The notes beneath the pieces were generated by a model, which searched no databases, was not told the DNA's origin, and was given only the letters and a program-made list of their open reading frames with translations. From contig NC_048557.2 in the NCBI RefSeq assembly GCF_902806685.2, positions 1,116,001 through 1,180,000 of the forward strand: a DNA stretch of 64,000 nt. The letters run 5' to 3'. This DNA comes from Maniola hyperantus (taxonomy: Eukaryota > Arthropoda > Insecta > Lepidoptera > Nymphalidae). Shown here one piece after another: positions 21,765 to 32,668 of this stretch. The position numbers were made by a program, and so were the translations under genes. Within the stretch, counting starts at the first letter, position 1. Every line of letters starts with the position of its first letter.

Positions 21765-22110
21765 GCTGCTAGGGGCGCGCGCGAGTCCCGCGCCGCATCG
21801 CTGGCCGAGGCGCGCGCACCTGCCCGCGCGAAACTGGACGTTTCTCCGCACCGTTCGAAATATTATGCGCCGAAATAGACGTCCGGTAATAGAGCGGCCG
21901 TGAACTGAATATAGGGTGCGCTCGAGCGGCGGCGCTCGACTCGGCGCGCGGACTGCGGCGGCGTAAACAATCCGCGCCCACGCACCGCCGCCGCGCCGGG
22001 GCGGCCGCGCTGCCACCTGCCGCCGCCGCCGCTGCCGCTCCTTGACCTACCACCAGGTCGGGCCACCCTCGCCGCAACCCTCTCCCGCCCGCCACACCTC
22101 CCGACTCTAC
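21765..22110 (-). promoter_or_regulatory. GC-rich 5' UTR / promoter of the RhoGAP gene
   Basis: GC- and CpG-rich DNA immediately upstream of the chosen ATG, ending sharply at AT-rich DNA near 22110. A TCAGTT sequence at 21903-21908 (minus strand) matches the arthropod initiator consensus and would give a 5' leader of about 140 bases. No convincing TATA box sits about 30 bases upstream. The promoter call is inference from position and composition. Confidence 0.35.
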
Positions 22111-23735
22111 GTCGTTTATTTTGTTTCGATTGCATCCAAATTTAACGGTTATTATTATTATATTTAGTTCTAATTTCATCAAAATGTATTGCTAGCAGCT
22201 ATCGAGTGATTCATACAAAGCATCGTATCCGGAGCCACCACGCTCCGCTGCTGATTGTTTCAGCGCCACTACGATTCTCGTATTTATATGTTTATTTAAA
22301 GTAGGAATTGAATTTGAAAACATAATCGTAATATTGCTCTCACCGCAACAGTAATTGCAGTGAATGCATACTTGTATTTCAATATTTTATCGATTTAAAG
22401 TAGGTACCTACGAAGTAGTAAAAAATATTCTTACTGTTTTCAAGAGCGTAAATTCGTTTCTTTTAAAGTATCTAACAGAAAATTTATCTCTTCTTCGACC
22501 TAGCATATCCTTGAGTACACACCTAAGTGTGTACCTGCATAAGCAGGGCTTCCATGTAAGATGGAACCCAAAGCTTCTGAGTTCAAACTCCATAAATTAT
22601 TGTTTATTTGTCATATATATTTCTCGCGGGAATCGGCAGTAGGTACCTATGATCTACGTAACAGAAAATCATGATTCGTGGAAAAACGGACAATATGCAA
22701 GAAAGTATGGCAGCGCATTTAGCAATTTAGTTGCACTACAGTGTACAACTAGGTACAACTAGAAAGATGCAGAATTTCATCACAATCCCCGGCACGCAGT
22801 AACTTGGACACGTACCAACTACAAAGCTGTGTGTGAAAACAAAAGGAATTTTTATTTTACTTTCCACTAACCTACATCTAGCGATCTGCATATCTAGGAA
22901 CTACATTTCTTCGTAACACGGATATATTAAGAACCAAGATATAGAGCAACTCTGGCGGATACGAAAAATTAATCTATCACAATGAAAAATAATAAAATTT
23001 GTTTTTTTTGCGCCACCCGAATCAGGGTTCCTACTGAAAACCACCGCTGTATGTTTCTGTACTTATGCAAGACATATGGCATTTATGCTGAGTAGGGACT
23101 TTTTTTTCGGGTTGTGCCACACATGACATAGTTTATTCCGGCGCTTCTTCTACTTGAGGTCTTTTGACTTTACTACTCAAGTATTAGAGGCGCTGGGATA
23201 ACCTAACTAGGTCTAACTGGTAATGTGTGGCACAGCTTTAAAAAATAAACGTTTTTCTTTCTTTTCTTCCTTTGTTTTACCACTAAAGACTGTAGTGACA
23301 TAAACTTTTCTTCCGCCTAGGACCCAGGCTCGTAACAATAAATGCCAATCTTAAATTTTTCCCCAATTTTGCTGATTTCAAGCAATTTCTAGAGTTTCGT
23401 ATATCAATGTATTTTCTACATATATTTTTTCGTATGCAAAAGTCCAAACACGTCATTAGTTATCGTTTTAGCCTCAGATAAATCTTTGAGACGTGCTATG
23501 TATTAAACTAGGCTATGCTTATTATTTTAAAAACAATTGGGAATTAATCTAGACTTCTGTGTGTTTCTTTACGGTGTCTAAATTCCTATTTTCTTTTTGA
23601 AACACAGAACTCAAAATAAATATTAGAAGTGTTAAAGTAGCGTGAGAATCGTAACCGCATGTTTATGTTGTGCGGTGAATTATCAGTGGGCGTTATTGTA
23701 AAATCAGAATAATGTAGCATTAAATAGCGATACTT
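22111..23735. other. Upstream flank of the RhoGAP gene
   Basis: AT-rich sequence with no supported gene. A possible 5' exon cannot be excluded. I recognised no transposon family except short degraded pieces. The small frames at 22364 and 23586 carry no recognisable domain. Confidence 0.45.
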
Positions 23736-23895
23736 ATTCAGATACAAGTTAGCCTTTGACTGCAATCTCACTTGGTGGTAAGTGATGATGCAGTCTAAGA
23801 TGGAATCGGGCTAACCTGGAAGGGGTATGGCAGTTTTTTTTATTAAACCCATGGCTAAATCGCTTGGTGGCACGGCTTTGTCGGTAGGGTGTTTA
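23736..23895 (-). mobile_element. SINE B, partial
   Basis: Reverse copy of the SINE at 52600-52962: CAGATACAAGTTAGCC, CAATCTCACTTGGTGGTAAG, GGAAGGGGTATGGCAG, then GCACGGCTTTG.CGGTAGGGTG. The tRNA-like head is missing. Confidence 0.75.
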
Positions 23896-23954
23896 TTTTA
23901 TTTTACGTTACGACAACACCTATAGGTATTTTTTTTTTAAAGTGTTTACCTACA

Positions 23955-24080
23955 CTTCAAGGAAATTACTAAATAATTTTATATACATATCAAAAATTGC
24001 GTAACCGGCAGGAATCGAACCTGCATCTTCTGGGTTCGCGCCCGATGCCTTGACCACTCGGCCACGGTCTTGCTTACTGC
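23955..24080 (-). mobile_element. tRNA-derived SINE (SINE C)
   Basis: The minus strand has a tRNA-like head (TGGCCGAGTGGTCAAGGC A-box, GGTTCGATTCCTGCCGG B-box) followed by a non-tRNA body with ATATGTATATAAAATTATTT. The same body follows the head at 29470-29600, so I call it a SINE, not a tRNA gene. Confidence 0.65.
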
Positions 24081-24264
24081 CAGTGACGAAATTGGTGATA
24101 TGTATGTTAACTCAGTACTGAAGCGACTGTTTAATGCCATCTAGTAGCGACACTTTGCAGTTATCGAAACTACTTTGAAAGGCCTATATTACAATGTAGC
24201 TCTTTGAACGAGAAATTACATTATTTGCTTTTTACTATATTTTTTACAACACCTATTCTGGTAT

Positions 24265-24425
24265 TAAAGACCGAGATAGCAGCGATTTCGTCCGCGTGGA
24301 CTTAGGTTGTCAAAAATCCCGCGTGAACTCTTTCGTTTTTCGCGATAAAAAGTAGCTTATGTCACTCTACAAGTTTTTTTACAAATCCCATTGCTCCGTT
24401 ACAGCCTGTTTGACGGAAAATTAAT
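24265..24425 (-). mobile_element. Helitron second-family fragment
   Basis: Reads in reverse the family core: CGTCCGCGTGGACTTAGG, AAAATCCCGCGTGAACTC and AAAAAGTAGCTTATGTCACT. The terminal CTAG is mutated. Confidence 0.5.
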
Positions 24426-24427
24426 CC

Positions 24428-24610
24428 GCTGCGCGATTGCAGGAGAATGACAGCTACAATGTCACGATCGCAATCATCTCTGATTGGTTAATGCTCGCTC
24501 ACTATTGGCTACAATGCATTGTTGCATCAAGAATCGCACAAATTCAACCAATCAGAACAATTGAGATTGTAATAATGATTGATGTAGGTTTTAGACAATC
24601 GCCCTACTGC
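24428..24610 (+). repeat. Interspersed repeat family G
   Basis: Shares AGAATGACAGCTACAATGTC, TGGCTACAATGCATTGTTGC and TTGAGATTGTAATAATGATT with 58895-59060 and, in part, 63328-63415. The class is unknown. Imperfect internal dyad symmetry suggests a MITE. Confidence 0.65.
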
Positions 24611-24879
24611 AAACAAACACACTTTTGCATCTATACTATTTTTTTTATCTATACTAATAAATAAAACTAAAGTGTCTGTTTGTGATTTCGAAATAACTAC
24701 CTCAAATTAAGTTCATATGGTTATTTGAACTTTACCATACTAAATCACAAGTTTTTTAGAATTTTTGTCTGTGTCTGTTTGAACGGGCTAATCTTCGGCA
24801 CGGCTGAACCGTGATAACGTGAGGTAACTCTATAGGTAGTCTCTCTATACCTACGTATTTTGGGTTTTTGCATCTATAT

Positions 24880-25369
24880 TTTGCGCGTTGGCGGTAAGAG
24901 GCAATATGCTCGCCCGTAGGTTTGCCCGGTGCACTGCAGACGTGAAAGTAACTTTATTTAAAGCGTTCTGTCAGTTCTTCTATACCGGTGCACTATGGGT
25001 GACATATACACGCCGAGCCTACAGCGCCCTGCGTGTTCAATATAATAACGCCTTTAGGATGCTGTTGAGGTTGCCGTGGCGCTGTAGCGCATCTAAAATG
25101 TTTGCAGACGCTCACACCAATGACTTTTTTGCCATAATGCGCAAAAAAGCGACATCTCTCCTGCAGCGCTTACGTACCAGCGACAACGGCATCCTAAAGG
25201 TAATTGCTGCCAGGCCTGACTGTCCCATACTACACCACTGTGTGGCGGTAGCTATTGGGTCAGTAAAATAAAATTAATTGTACCTACCCACTAATGAACT
25301 AACAATACTAACTTACCATTTAAGGAAAAACTGTAACTAACATACTAACAATCTATGGATCTATGAATG
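24880..25369 (+). mobile_element. 5'-truncated LINE fragment, interrupted by an LTR element
   Basis: The open frame 24888-25271 reads AVRGNMLARRFARCT, QFFYTGALWVTYTRRAYSAL, VQYNNAFRMLLRLPWRC and ATSLLQRLRTSDNGILKVIA. This is the extreme C-terminus of a non-LTR retrotransposon polyprotein, homologous to 17605-18060. Its 3' UTR is cut at 25369 and resumes at 27321 (GGTCTGAAATAAACG). No reverse transcriptase domain is present. Confidence 0.7.
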
Positions 25370-25657
25370 TGTAGAGGTGCAACCTCTACCGTTACTTGGC
25401 TGGCAGCTATTAAGAAAACTTCGCAGCTGCCACACAACAATATTCAAATTTGGAACGCAGTAGAGAATCCTCCTGGTCACGCACGTTACAAGATTCCACA
25501 TTCCCTATCATCCGCTCGTCACGTCAACATCTTCTACCATTGTATTATATAAAGCTCGCGAGCCTGTCTGTATTGTACATAACATATCAATTGTAAAGTG
25601 TAAAATAAACATCACTATATGTAGCTGGTTCTTCATTACATCAACCCTTCAGCTACA
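25370..25657 (+). repeat. 5' LTR
   Basis: 288 bp, TG...CA ends, containing a TATATAAAGC promoter-like box about 95 bases before the 3' end. Confidence 0.9.
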
Positions 25658-27028
25658 TAATTGGTGACTCCCGAGCCAAGAACACATCAGCCACATTGGG
25701 TACCTACGTCTACGGTCGAGCCTGCACACTGCTCCCGTACATCTCCGGCGTGCAAGCAACTCAACGCAACAAGCAACGACGTGCGGCCACATTAGCTGCA
25801 CCCTCTGAACGCGAAAGCTACGAGTTACGACTGCGACTCGACATGGACGCCACAGATGGTGTCCCTCGTGGACGCAATCCAGTTAACTCGACGCGGCACG
25901 CTACGCAACCTACCCTGTCCTACATCGCTGACCACAACTCAACCTCCTGAACCCGACGCGAGGTTCATACGTGCATGCCTTGTGAGTACATATCCGAGGC
26001 GCCCTGAGGAGGGATCCAGGTTTTATAAGGACATTATTTCTTCTGTGCTGAAAACAATTTCTAACAATAATATTTGTGACATTGCATTTTGTTTTGTGAA
26101 AATTATTTTTGAGTGACGTATTTTTTTAATTTTCAAATTCAGTGAAAAAGAACATTAACATTCCATGAACAATATAGTCAATAAGTGACGTCTCATCATC
26201 TCATTTTAAAAAGGGAATTTTTTATAGACATTTTACTTTTTAGAACAATTTTATTTAGTTATATTGTCATGTCATAATTGCCATTGTATTTTGTAAAATT
26301 TTCCTGTCATAACAATTTAAATTTCAGCAATTTATAAAGAAACAGTATTACATGTATGAAGAGGGCTAATCTCTCCGTTCCATGGTTCCATTCACAACAG
26401 ACCCCTACGGACCATGCCACAATTCGTAAGGTTTTCAGCAAAGCTTCCTCCGTGCATTGCGGATCATCTTTTATTTCAAAGTGAAGCAGCTTTTGTGGAG
26501 TGCTGTATAGCCTCCGCACACATGTTCCTGTAGTACACTGGGCAGCCTAAGACACGATGTCACTCGTTCGTAAGTCCTTCGACCTTTTCACTTTTCCAGG
26601 TTCACTGAGTTTATCGCGCTCAGAACCTCTCTTCAGGTCTGTGTGGACGCGAGTTTGCCAAGGTTCGACGTGAAGAAGATTTGCTCATCATGCGTCTCCT
26701 CCGTCATCAACCTTTTTGCACTCCGAACGCTTCATTTATTGTAATTATTTTTTTCCGTGTCACTTAGGCGTACAGGTCCACTGCTTATTTCTCTGGTCTT
26801 AAGTACTGCCTCCCAGTCATTGTGTACACAATGACCTGAGGTATTACACCATTACCAGATACTGCTACAGAAGACTCAACATTGAGGCAACTTTCAATCC
26901 TATTTGCCTTCTCTTTTTTATCAATACATGTTCTAGTTTTAAGGTTCTTTTCCTTCATTCTTATGTATATAATACTTGCCTTACTTAATATTTCTTTTTT
27001 TTCTGTTTCTCACTCCGTAGGGGGGTGA
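25658..27028 (+). other. LTR-element interior without recognised proteins
   Basis: Begins with the putative primer-binding site. Two short overlapping frames (25696-25950, 25856-26116) could be a gag start remnant but show no zinc knuckle or other motif. The rest (about 26300-26720) is unlike typical retrotransposon sequence and could be captured DNA. Confidence 0.4.
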
Positions 27029-27316
27029 TGTAGAGGTGCAACCTCTACCGTTACTTGGCTGGCAGCTATTAAGAAAACTTCGCAGCTGCCACACAACAAT
27101 ATTCAAATTTGGAACGCAGTAGAGAATCCTCCTGGTCACGCACGTTACAAGATTCCACATTCCCTATCATCCGCTCGTCACGTCAACATCTTCTACCATT
27201 GTATTATATAAAGCTCGCGAGCCTGTCTGTATTGTACATAACATATCAATTGTAAAGTGTAAAATAAACATCACTATATGTAGCTGGTTCTTCATTACAT
27301 CAACCCTTCAGCTACA
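27029..27316 (+). repeat. 3' LTR
   Basis: 288 bp, no difference found from the 5' copy. It is followed by the AATG duplication and the rest of the interrupted LINE 3' UTR. Confidence 0.9.
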
Positions 27317-27349
27317 AATGGTCTGAAATAAACGTTTATTTATTATATT

Positions 27350-28470
27350 GATAGGTACCAAAAATAAATACAAGAACTTATCTCGAGCAACCAAAGTAAC
27401 GTAAAATTAAACCTTGCCTTAATGCAAATACGCTTGTTTTTACAATAACAGCCACTGATGGTTTACTGCACATCTATTGTCCGACAATTTATGCCCCTTT
27501 AACATTTCTAATATTTATTCTGAGTTCTGTTACATTAGTACTATAAATTGTGGTTCTGTGTGTGTAAAAAAAATTGTAATCTATAAAGCGGTTGCTTATT
27601 ATAAAAATACACGTGATGGCGAATTTGTTTTTATTTTAATTACAACGCTGGCCGCTTGCTGAAATAATAGCACGTAGCGTACCTACTTGCGCATGGCGGC
27701 CATATTAGTGCGCGCAATCTTGCGGTGTCCGGTTACACACATCATAACCTTTGGGGAAACCCATGGGGGTACAAGGTCAGTTTAACTCTCAAAAGTTTCT
27801 GGTAAAAAACTCTTTCAAACAAAATTGAGCCGCACCTATGTACCTAAATACCATAACTAAAAGGTCAAAGAACGTGTTACAATGTTTATAAAACTCTTCT
27901 TCAGTCCAGAGTACTAGCCTACCTCTTAAATAGTTTTTTTAAATGCGTAATTTTATCACAACATTACTGGTTGAAACAAAAACTGTGTAGGTGCATAAAT
28001 GGTTTAAAAGACTTGTGTCTATTCTGTTCTGATTAAAAAAATTGAGCAGATTATTTGAATTTTTGTTACAAATTAATTTTTACGTTTTTCATTTCAAAAA
28101 AATATGCAGTGAGGAGTTTCCTACGCGAAATGAACTTGTTTAGTAAAACAAAATTTTGTAGCACGGAAATCTCTCGATATTGCATCTTTATATTTTGTAA
28201 GAGTCATGTCATACATTCACTTCCTAGGCCACTTATAAAACGCTCCGTTTTAAAAATAAACTCATAAACAATTACGGGGTAACGCCCAAACTACTACTAA
28301 CGCCGTCTGTTGTCGATGTTGTAAACGAGGAAAATTCGTAGCGCACCGTTTTCCACTGTTGCGTCATGGTTTGTTTCAAAACTTTTACTTGTTTACCAGG
28401 TGACTTATAGATGGCGCTGATTGTCTTATGTGACCTATTTACACACGAATCGTTTTTTTTGACGTTTATT
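27350..28470. other. No recognisable feature
   Basis: Short open frames at 27477 and 28055 have no recognisable motif. No repeat family was matched. Confidence 0.4.
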
Positions 28471-28477
28471 TGTAACG

Positions 28478-28869
28478 AATAAACTCTAAAACTACCGGAC
28501 CGATTTCATAAATTCATTCTATCTTTATTTCTAATGCTACATTATCCCTGAGTAGCATTAGATATAGTTATCACTAGAAAAATTGACTAGCGTGATGGAC
28601 TATAAGTACCTTATACTTATGGCTTAAACCCTTCTCATTCTGCGAGGAGACCCGTACTCAGTAATGAACCGGCGCGCGGCGTGAGATGATGATGATGAGA
28701 ATGAGGATGAAATATGAATTTTCACGGCCCAACGGCTTAACCGATTTTGATAAACTTTGTTACCGAGGTAGCTTACATCATAGGCTACTTTTTATCCCGG
28801 AAAAAATAGATCCTATGGGATTTTTAAAAAACCTAAATCCACGCGGACGAAGTCGCGGACATCATCTGG
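28478..28869 (+). mobile_element. Helitron second family, with SINE A tail inserted or adjacent
   Basis: The left part (CGAATAAACTCTAAAACTAC) resembles a family 5' region. The right part reads AAATCCACGCGGACGAAGTC then CGCGGACATCATCTGG before T, a CTRR terminus. Between them, 28610-28700 matches the 3' half of SINE A (GAGGAGACCCG, then (GATGAT)n), so the element looks interrupted. Confidence 0.5.
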
Positions 28870-29469
28870 TGTACAATAATAGTTTTGCTTTTCTATCGTA
28901 AACAAAAACTACCTAATCAATTTAAACAAACATGAAAATTGAACACAGTAGAATTAGAAGGATATCCGGCCTAGAATTTTTCGTCAAAGTTTGACGTCAA
29001 AGAACAATTTAATTAGCGAAGGCCTGTTTTCGATGCCAAGATTTCGCTATAAAATTCTAATATCGAACGATTAACAATGCAAATTATCGATAACAATCGA
29101 ATCGGTGTGCATTGTTGGCTTGCGCGCACGCATTGAATCGCGCATTCCGACAATCAATGTCATATTTACTATTATAATATTATTATGGTGTCATCATGAA
29201 TCATGCGGTTGATGTGACATATTTTGTTACCTGAACCTGCATTGATGCATTGATAAATTCATATGCATGTGTCATTACGAGATTAACCCACAGATACCTA
29301 CAGATATGCAACTAGCGTGGACCCTATAGTCCCTGTCGCTCAAGCAGAGGTACTTAGTTGTGAAATGTTTTATTTAAATACTTTATTGCATACAATACAA
29401 ATAAACATAATAAAAACATACAAGGATCTTAATCTAATAGCTAATGTTATTCTATTTTATGTTAACTCT

Positions 29470-29600
29470 GGCTATTGTAGCCTAAATAATTTTAAATACA
29501 TATCAAAAGTGTCGGACCGGCAGGATTCGAATCGTCTCCTGGGATCGCACCCGAAGCTCTGACCGGTAAGCTAAGGCTCGCTTACCGTACCGAACCGTTA
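29470..29600 (-). mobile_element. SINE C, second copy
   Basis: The minus strand has tRNA-like boxes (TAGCTTACCGGTCAGAGC, GATTCGAATCCTGCCGG) followed by the body ATATGTATTTAAAATTATTT shared with 23955-24080. Confidence 0.6.
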
Positions 29601-29681
29601 AGCGAACTTATTTCTAAATTGTGATCATATTATTAATACTCAGTTTAATTGTCTTTTTATCTGTCTGGCCCATATTAGGTA

Positions 29682-30228
29682 CTAGCTTCTGCTCGCGGCT
29701 TCGCCCGCGTGGCCTACAGGAAACAAATGGCATTTTTTTTTCAGAAACAAACATTAATAACATCAGGACGCGCACCCTGCACCAGCACCGAATAACACAT
29801 ATGTGTTATTCGGTGTGTTCCAACCCGTTTATTAGCTGACACCTAACCTCAAGAAAAAACCTACTTTACAAATTTCAAGTTAATAATATCAATAATCAAA
29901 ACTGTCCCATACAAATTTTCATCCCCTATTTTACCACCCTTATGGGACAATTTTCCAAAAATCCTGAAACACGAATTTCTTCATTTGTGACCGAAAACCC
30001 AAATACCAATTTTCGTGCAAATAACTTGAATAATGACGGACTTTCATATAAGCTTCCATCCCACCTTTAAACCACTTACGGGTAGAATTTCGAAAAATCC
30101 TTTCTTAGTGGATACCAACTCTTTACAAAGAATAGACCCTCCAAATTTCAATTCTCCCAAAAAACTTCATGTCTTTAGGACCAGCGGTTTAGGCTGTGCG
30201 TTGATATATATGTCAGTCTTATATATAA
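29682..30228 (-). mobile_element. Non-autonomous Helitron, about 550 bp
   Basis: The minus strand ends CGCGAGCAGAAGCTAG with a CCACGCGGGCGAAGCCGCG hairpin, and begins near TATATATAAGACTGACATAT. Interior sequence (AAATTTGGAGGGTCTATTCT, AGTGGTTTAAAGGTGGG) matches 7257-7600 in the opposite orientation. Confidence 0.6.
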
Positions 30229-30239
30229 CAACTTATATG

Positions 30240-30960
30240 GTAAAAGAAGATTAACTTACGTCGTACCTAACCTAATTAACCAGCTTCCAAAGTCAATCAC
30301 CGACGTCATCAATCGTAGATATATAAAATTTAAACTAAAAGAATACTATCAACAAATTATAATTTCGAAATACAATAATTAAAATGTAAAATAACGTGTC
30401 ATCAATATCAAATTTATAAATAAGTACCTTGTAAACTAAAAGAATACCATGCACAACTAACACTTACTAATAAAACTAATAACTTAACTTACTAATTATT
30501 ATGTAATATATGTTAAATTACTAAGAATACTAATAACTAAACTTACTAATAACCTAACTTGCTAATAACATTCACTAAAACCCATCACACATCAGCAACA
30601 TAATTAAGAGATAAGTATATCATAAGAGTTAAATATTAAACTTTAATAAAATAATCACCCTGTACCAGAATTTAAAATACCATACATGAAGTTGTGTGAG
30701 TGAGCGTCTTGCGCTCGTAGCACGATAACCACACCCTAACTAGGTACTCCGTATGCGATAACGAACTTTTTACTACTTTTACCTACATTCATTTATAATT
30801 TTAATAATTGCGTTTTTACCTACTAAATATAAGTTTTAAAATATCGTACATTTGGTTCAATGTTGTTAGTTTATAAGTAATTGTTATTTAGCTTTTAATT
30901 AGATATGTGTGACGTGTAGATACCTAATGTTAACGGCTTCGGTATACGGAAAAACTCAAG
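30240..30960. other. No gene; AT-rich with AACTTACTAATAA-like tandem pattern
   Basis: Between about 30460 and 30580 short degenerate direct repeats of ACTTACTAATAA recur. No coding frame. The class is unknown. Confidence 0.4.
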
Positions 30961-30974
30961 CTTCGAGTTTATGA

Positions 30975-31230
30975 TTATACCTTTTTTTTTTTTTTTTTTA
31001 ATAGATATAGCGAGCAAGCGAGCAGGCGGGTAACCTGATGTTAAGTGATTACCGCCGCCCATGAACATTTGCAGCACCAGAAGAGCCGCCGATGCGTTGC
31101 CGGCCTTTTAGGAATTTGTTGGTCCGCCCCTTGAATAACCCCATGTTATAATCTAGTGGGAACACCTGAATTTGTGTAACCTGTAAATATTTTTTCTTAA
31201 ATAAATATATTTTTTATTATTATTATTATT
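30975..31230 (-). mobile_element. Retroposon copy with oligo(T)/(A)n end
   Basis: A T-tract at 30981-30999 is followed by GAGCAGGCGGGTAACCTGAT, ACCGCCGCCCATGAACATTT and GCCGCCGATGCGTTGCCGGC, sequence I associate with a very abundant lepidopteran interspersed repeat. The exact family is not certain. Confidence 0.55.
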
Positions 31231-31231
31231 A

Positions 31232-31268
31232 TAGTCAGTCAGTCAGGACTTTGAATTTTATATATAGA
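31232..31268 (-). mobile_element. Helitron 5'-end remnant
   Basis: The minus strand reads TCTATATATAAAATTC then AAAGTCCTGACTGACTGACT, identical in plan to the 5' end at 7257. Confidence 0.55.
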
Positions 31269-31477
31269 AATTATTTTGTGCTACCAAAAAATTAAAATTC
31301 TTGTTGCATTCTTGATTTCATGGTCCCATTCCACACTGACATGATTTATACGCAGACCTGTCATATTATTTAATTTACGAAACCCTAAGATCGGAAATAC
31401 GCAGTTAGCCATTCTTATTATAAAAAAAATTGTGTCATCAAAAATTTATCTTCATTTCCCGGAAAATCTAAACTGAC

Positions 31478-31665
31478 TCATCATCATCATCATGATCAGC
31501 CCATCGCCGGCTCACTACAGAGCACGAGTCTCCTCTCAGAGTGCGAAGGGTTTTGGCATAGTCTACCACGCTGGCCATGTGCGGATTGGCAGACTTCATA
31601 CACCGTAGAGACCATTATGGAGAACTCTCAGGCGTGCAGGTTTCCTCGCGATGTTTTCCTTACTG
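31478..31665 (-). mobile_element. SINE A, 3' part
   Basis: (CAT)n tail followed by GATCAGCCCATCGCCGGCTC, GAGCACGAGTCTCCTCTCAG and GTTTCCTCGCGATGTTTTCC. Truncated before the tRNA-like head, next to a Helitron 3' fragment. Confidence 0.75.
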
Positions 31666-31689
31666 AACTCTGAAAGTCTGAAACTACTT

Positions 31690-31797
31690 AGTTAGCTTAC
31701 ATCCCGGGGCTACTTTTTATTCCGGTAAATCAAAGAGTTCCCACGGGATTTAATAAAAACCTAAATCCATGCGGATGAAGTCGTGGGCATCATCTAG
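31690..31797 (+). mobile_element. Helitron second-family 3' fragment
   Basis: CAAAGAGTTCCCACGGGATT, AAATCCATGCGGATGAAGTC, then GGGCATCATCTAG before T. Confidence 0.6.
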
Positions 31798-32109
31798 TTC
31801 ATAATAAAGGTAGGTAAATAGTGATTTGATAAACTAGAGCTACGTGACGTGCAATAAACATTTAAAATAATTGTGTTTTGTGTATAAATTATAAAATATA
31901 CTACTAATTAATGAATAAACAGTGGACTGTGACAGTTCTTACAAAAACATACTTCGTAAAACGCAACATTTTTAATTCATGTAAAGGTCGCTGACCTCGG
32001 GGACGATGACTTTGAATCAGGAAAAGTGCGGAGAGTAATAAATCTTGTCTTTGCGTTAATTAAAAATCGCGTTGCCTCAGCTTTGATATTGTTTCTTTGA
32101 ATCGCAGAT

Positions 32110-32184
32110 TAGGCACATTTGGCAGTTCCCACGGGATTTTTAAAAACCTAAATCCACGCGGACAAAGTCGCGGGCATCAGATAG
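32110..32184 (+). mobile_element. Helitron 3'-end fragment
   Basis: GTTCCCACGGGATTTTTAAA then CACGCGGACAAAGTCGCGGG and CATCAGATAG. The terminal CTAG is mutated to ATAG. Confidence 0.5.
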
Positions 32185-32198
32185 TCACCTATCACCGC

Positions 32199-32668
32199 CC
32201 ATATAATAAATGCGAAAGTGTGTTTGTTTGTTGGTTTGTCCTTCAATCACGTCGCAACGAAGCAACGGATCGACGTGATTTTTTGCATGGGTATAGTTAA
32301 AGACCAGTACCCGTAGTACAAGATTTTACGTCTCACCAAACGAAACCAAATTCTAGTGTCGAAATACTTCCGCGTTACAGTAAAATGGACCTACACAGCC
32401 TTGAATTGAAGTCAAATATTCAATGCCACTGATTTTAATTTCGCAATGTTTCCGCTTGGAGCGCTGGCTGTAGAAGTGTAGACAAACTTGAGCTTTAAAA
32501 CAAAGCATTTAAGATCCAGTTTACTGTAATGCGGAAATATTTCGACTCTCGAATTTGGTTTGGTTTGGTGAGACGTAAAATCTTGTACTACGGGTACTGG
32601 AGAGTGACATAGGCTACTTTTTATACCGAACCTAAATCCACGCGGACGAAGTCGCGGGCATCAGCTAG
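32199..32668 (+). mobile_element. Helitron second family, interrupted by a foldback element
   Basis: The 5' part is TATAATAAATGCGAAAGTG, (TTTG)n and TGCATGGGTATAGTTAAAGA. The 3' part resumes at 32601 with AGAGTGACATAGGCTACTTT and ends GCGGGCATCAGCTAG before T. The uninterrupted equivalent is at 54372-54573. Confidence 0.7.
32304..32600. mobile_element. Foldback element, 297 bp, nested in the Helitron
   Basis: Outer arms of about 55-75 bases are near-perfect inverted repeats starting CCAGTACCCGTAGTACAAGA. The interior arms are more diverged. It has no coding capacity. Confidence 0.7.

Larger units (their letters stand above)
25366..27320 (+). mobile_element. Complete non-autonomous LTR retrotransposon, identical LTRs
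   Basis: Two 288-bp direct repeats (25370-25657 and 27029-27316) look identical base for base. They start TGTAGAGG and end GCTACA, flanked by AATG duplications (25366-25369, 27317-27320). The LTR has a TATATAAAG box and an AAAATAAAC polyadenylation-like signal. After the 5' LTR, TTGGTGACTCCCGAGCC is a plausible tRNA primer-binding site. Before the 3' LTR, GTAGGGGGGTGA is a plausible polypurine tract. The 1371-bp interior has no protease, reverse transcriptase or integrase, so movement would need proteins from a relative (TRIM/LARD-like). Identical LTRs imply very recent insertion. Confidence 0.9.

Noticed and set aside
20126..21903. Several long plus-strand and other-frame open frames over exon 1
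   Set aside because: They are shadows of a very GC-rich coding exon. They are Arg/Ala-rich with no motif, and stop codons are rare there by composition alone.
19971..22016. Whole 681-codon minus-strand frame as a single-exon gene
   Set aside because: The frame begins at a GTG in 5' non-coding GC-rich DNA and its last ~47 codons run past a strong GTCAGT donor into AT-rich intron. Only 20115-21764 is kept as coding.
24000..24075. A tRNA gene on the minus strand
   Set aside because: A- and B-box-like sequences exist but the acceptor stem pairs poorly and the same 3' body follows another tRNA-like head at 29470-29600, so it is a SINE.
25696..26116. Gag gene of the LTR element
   Set aside because: The two overlapping short frames show no capsid or zinc-knuckle motif and no following protease or polymerase. 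Treated as non-coding remnant.
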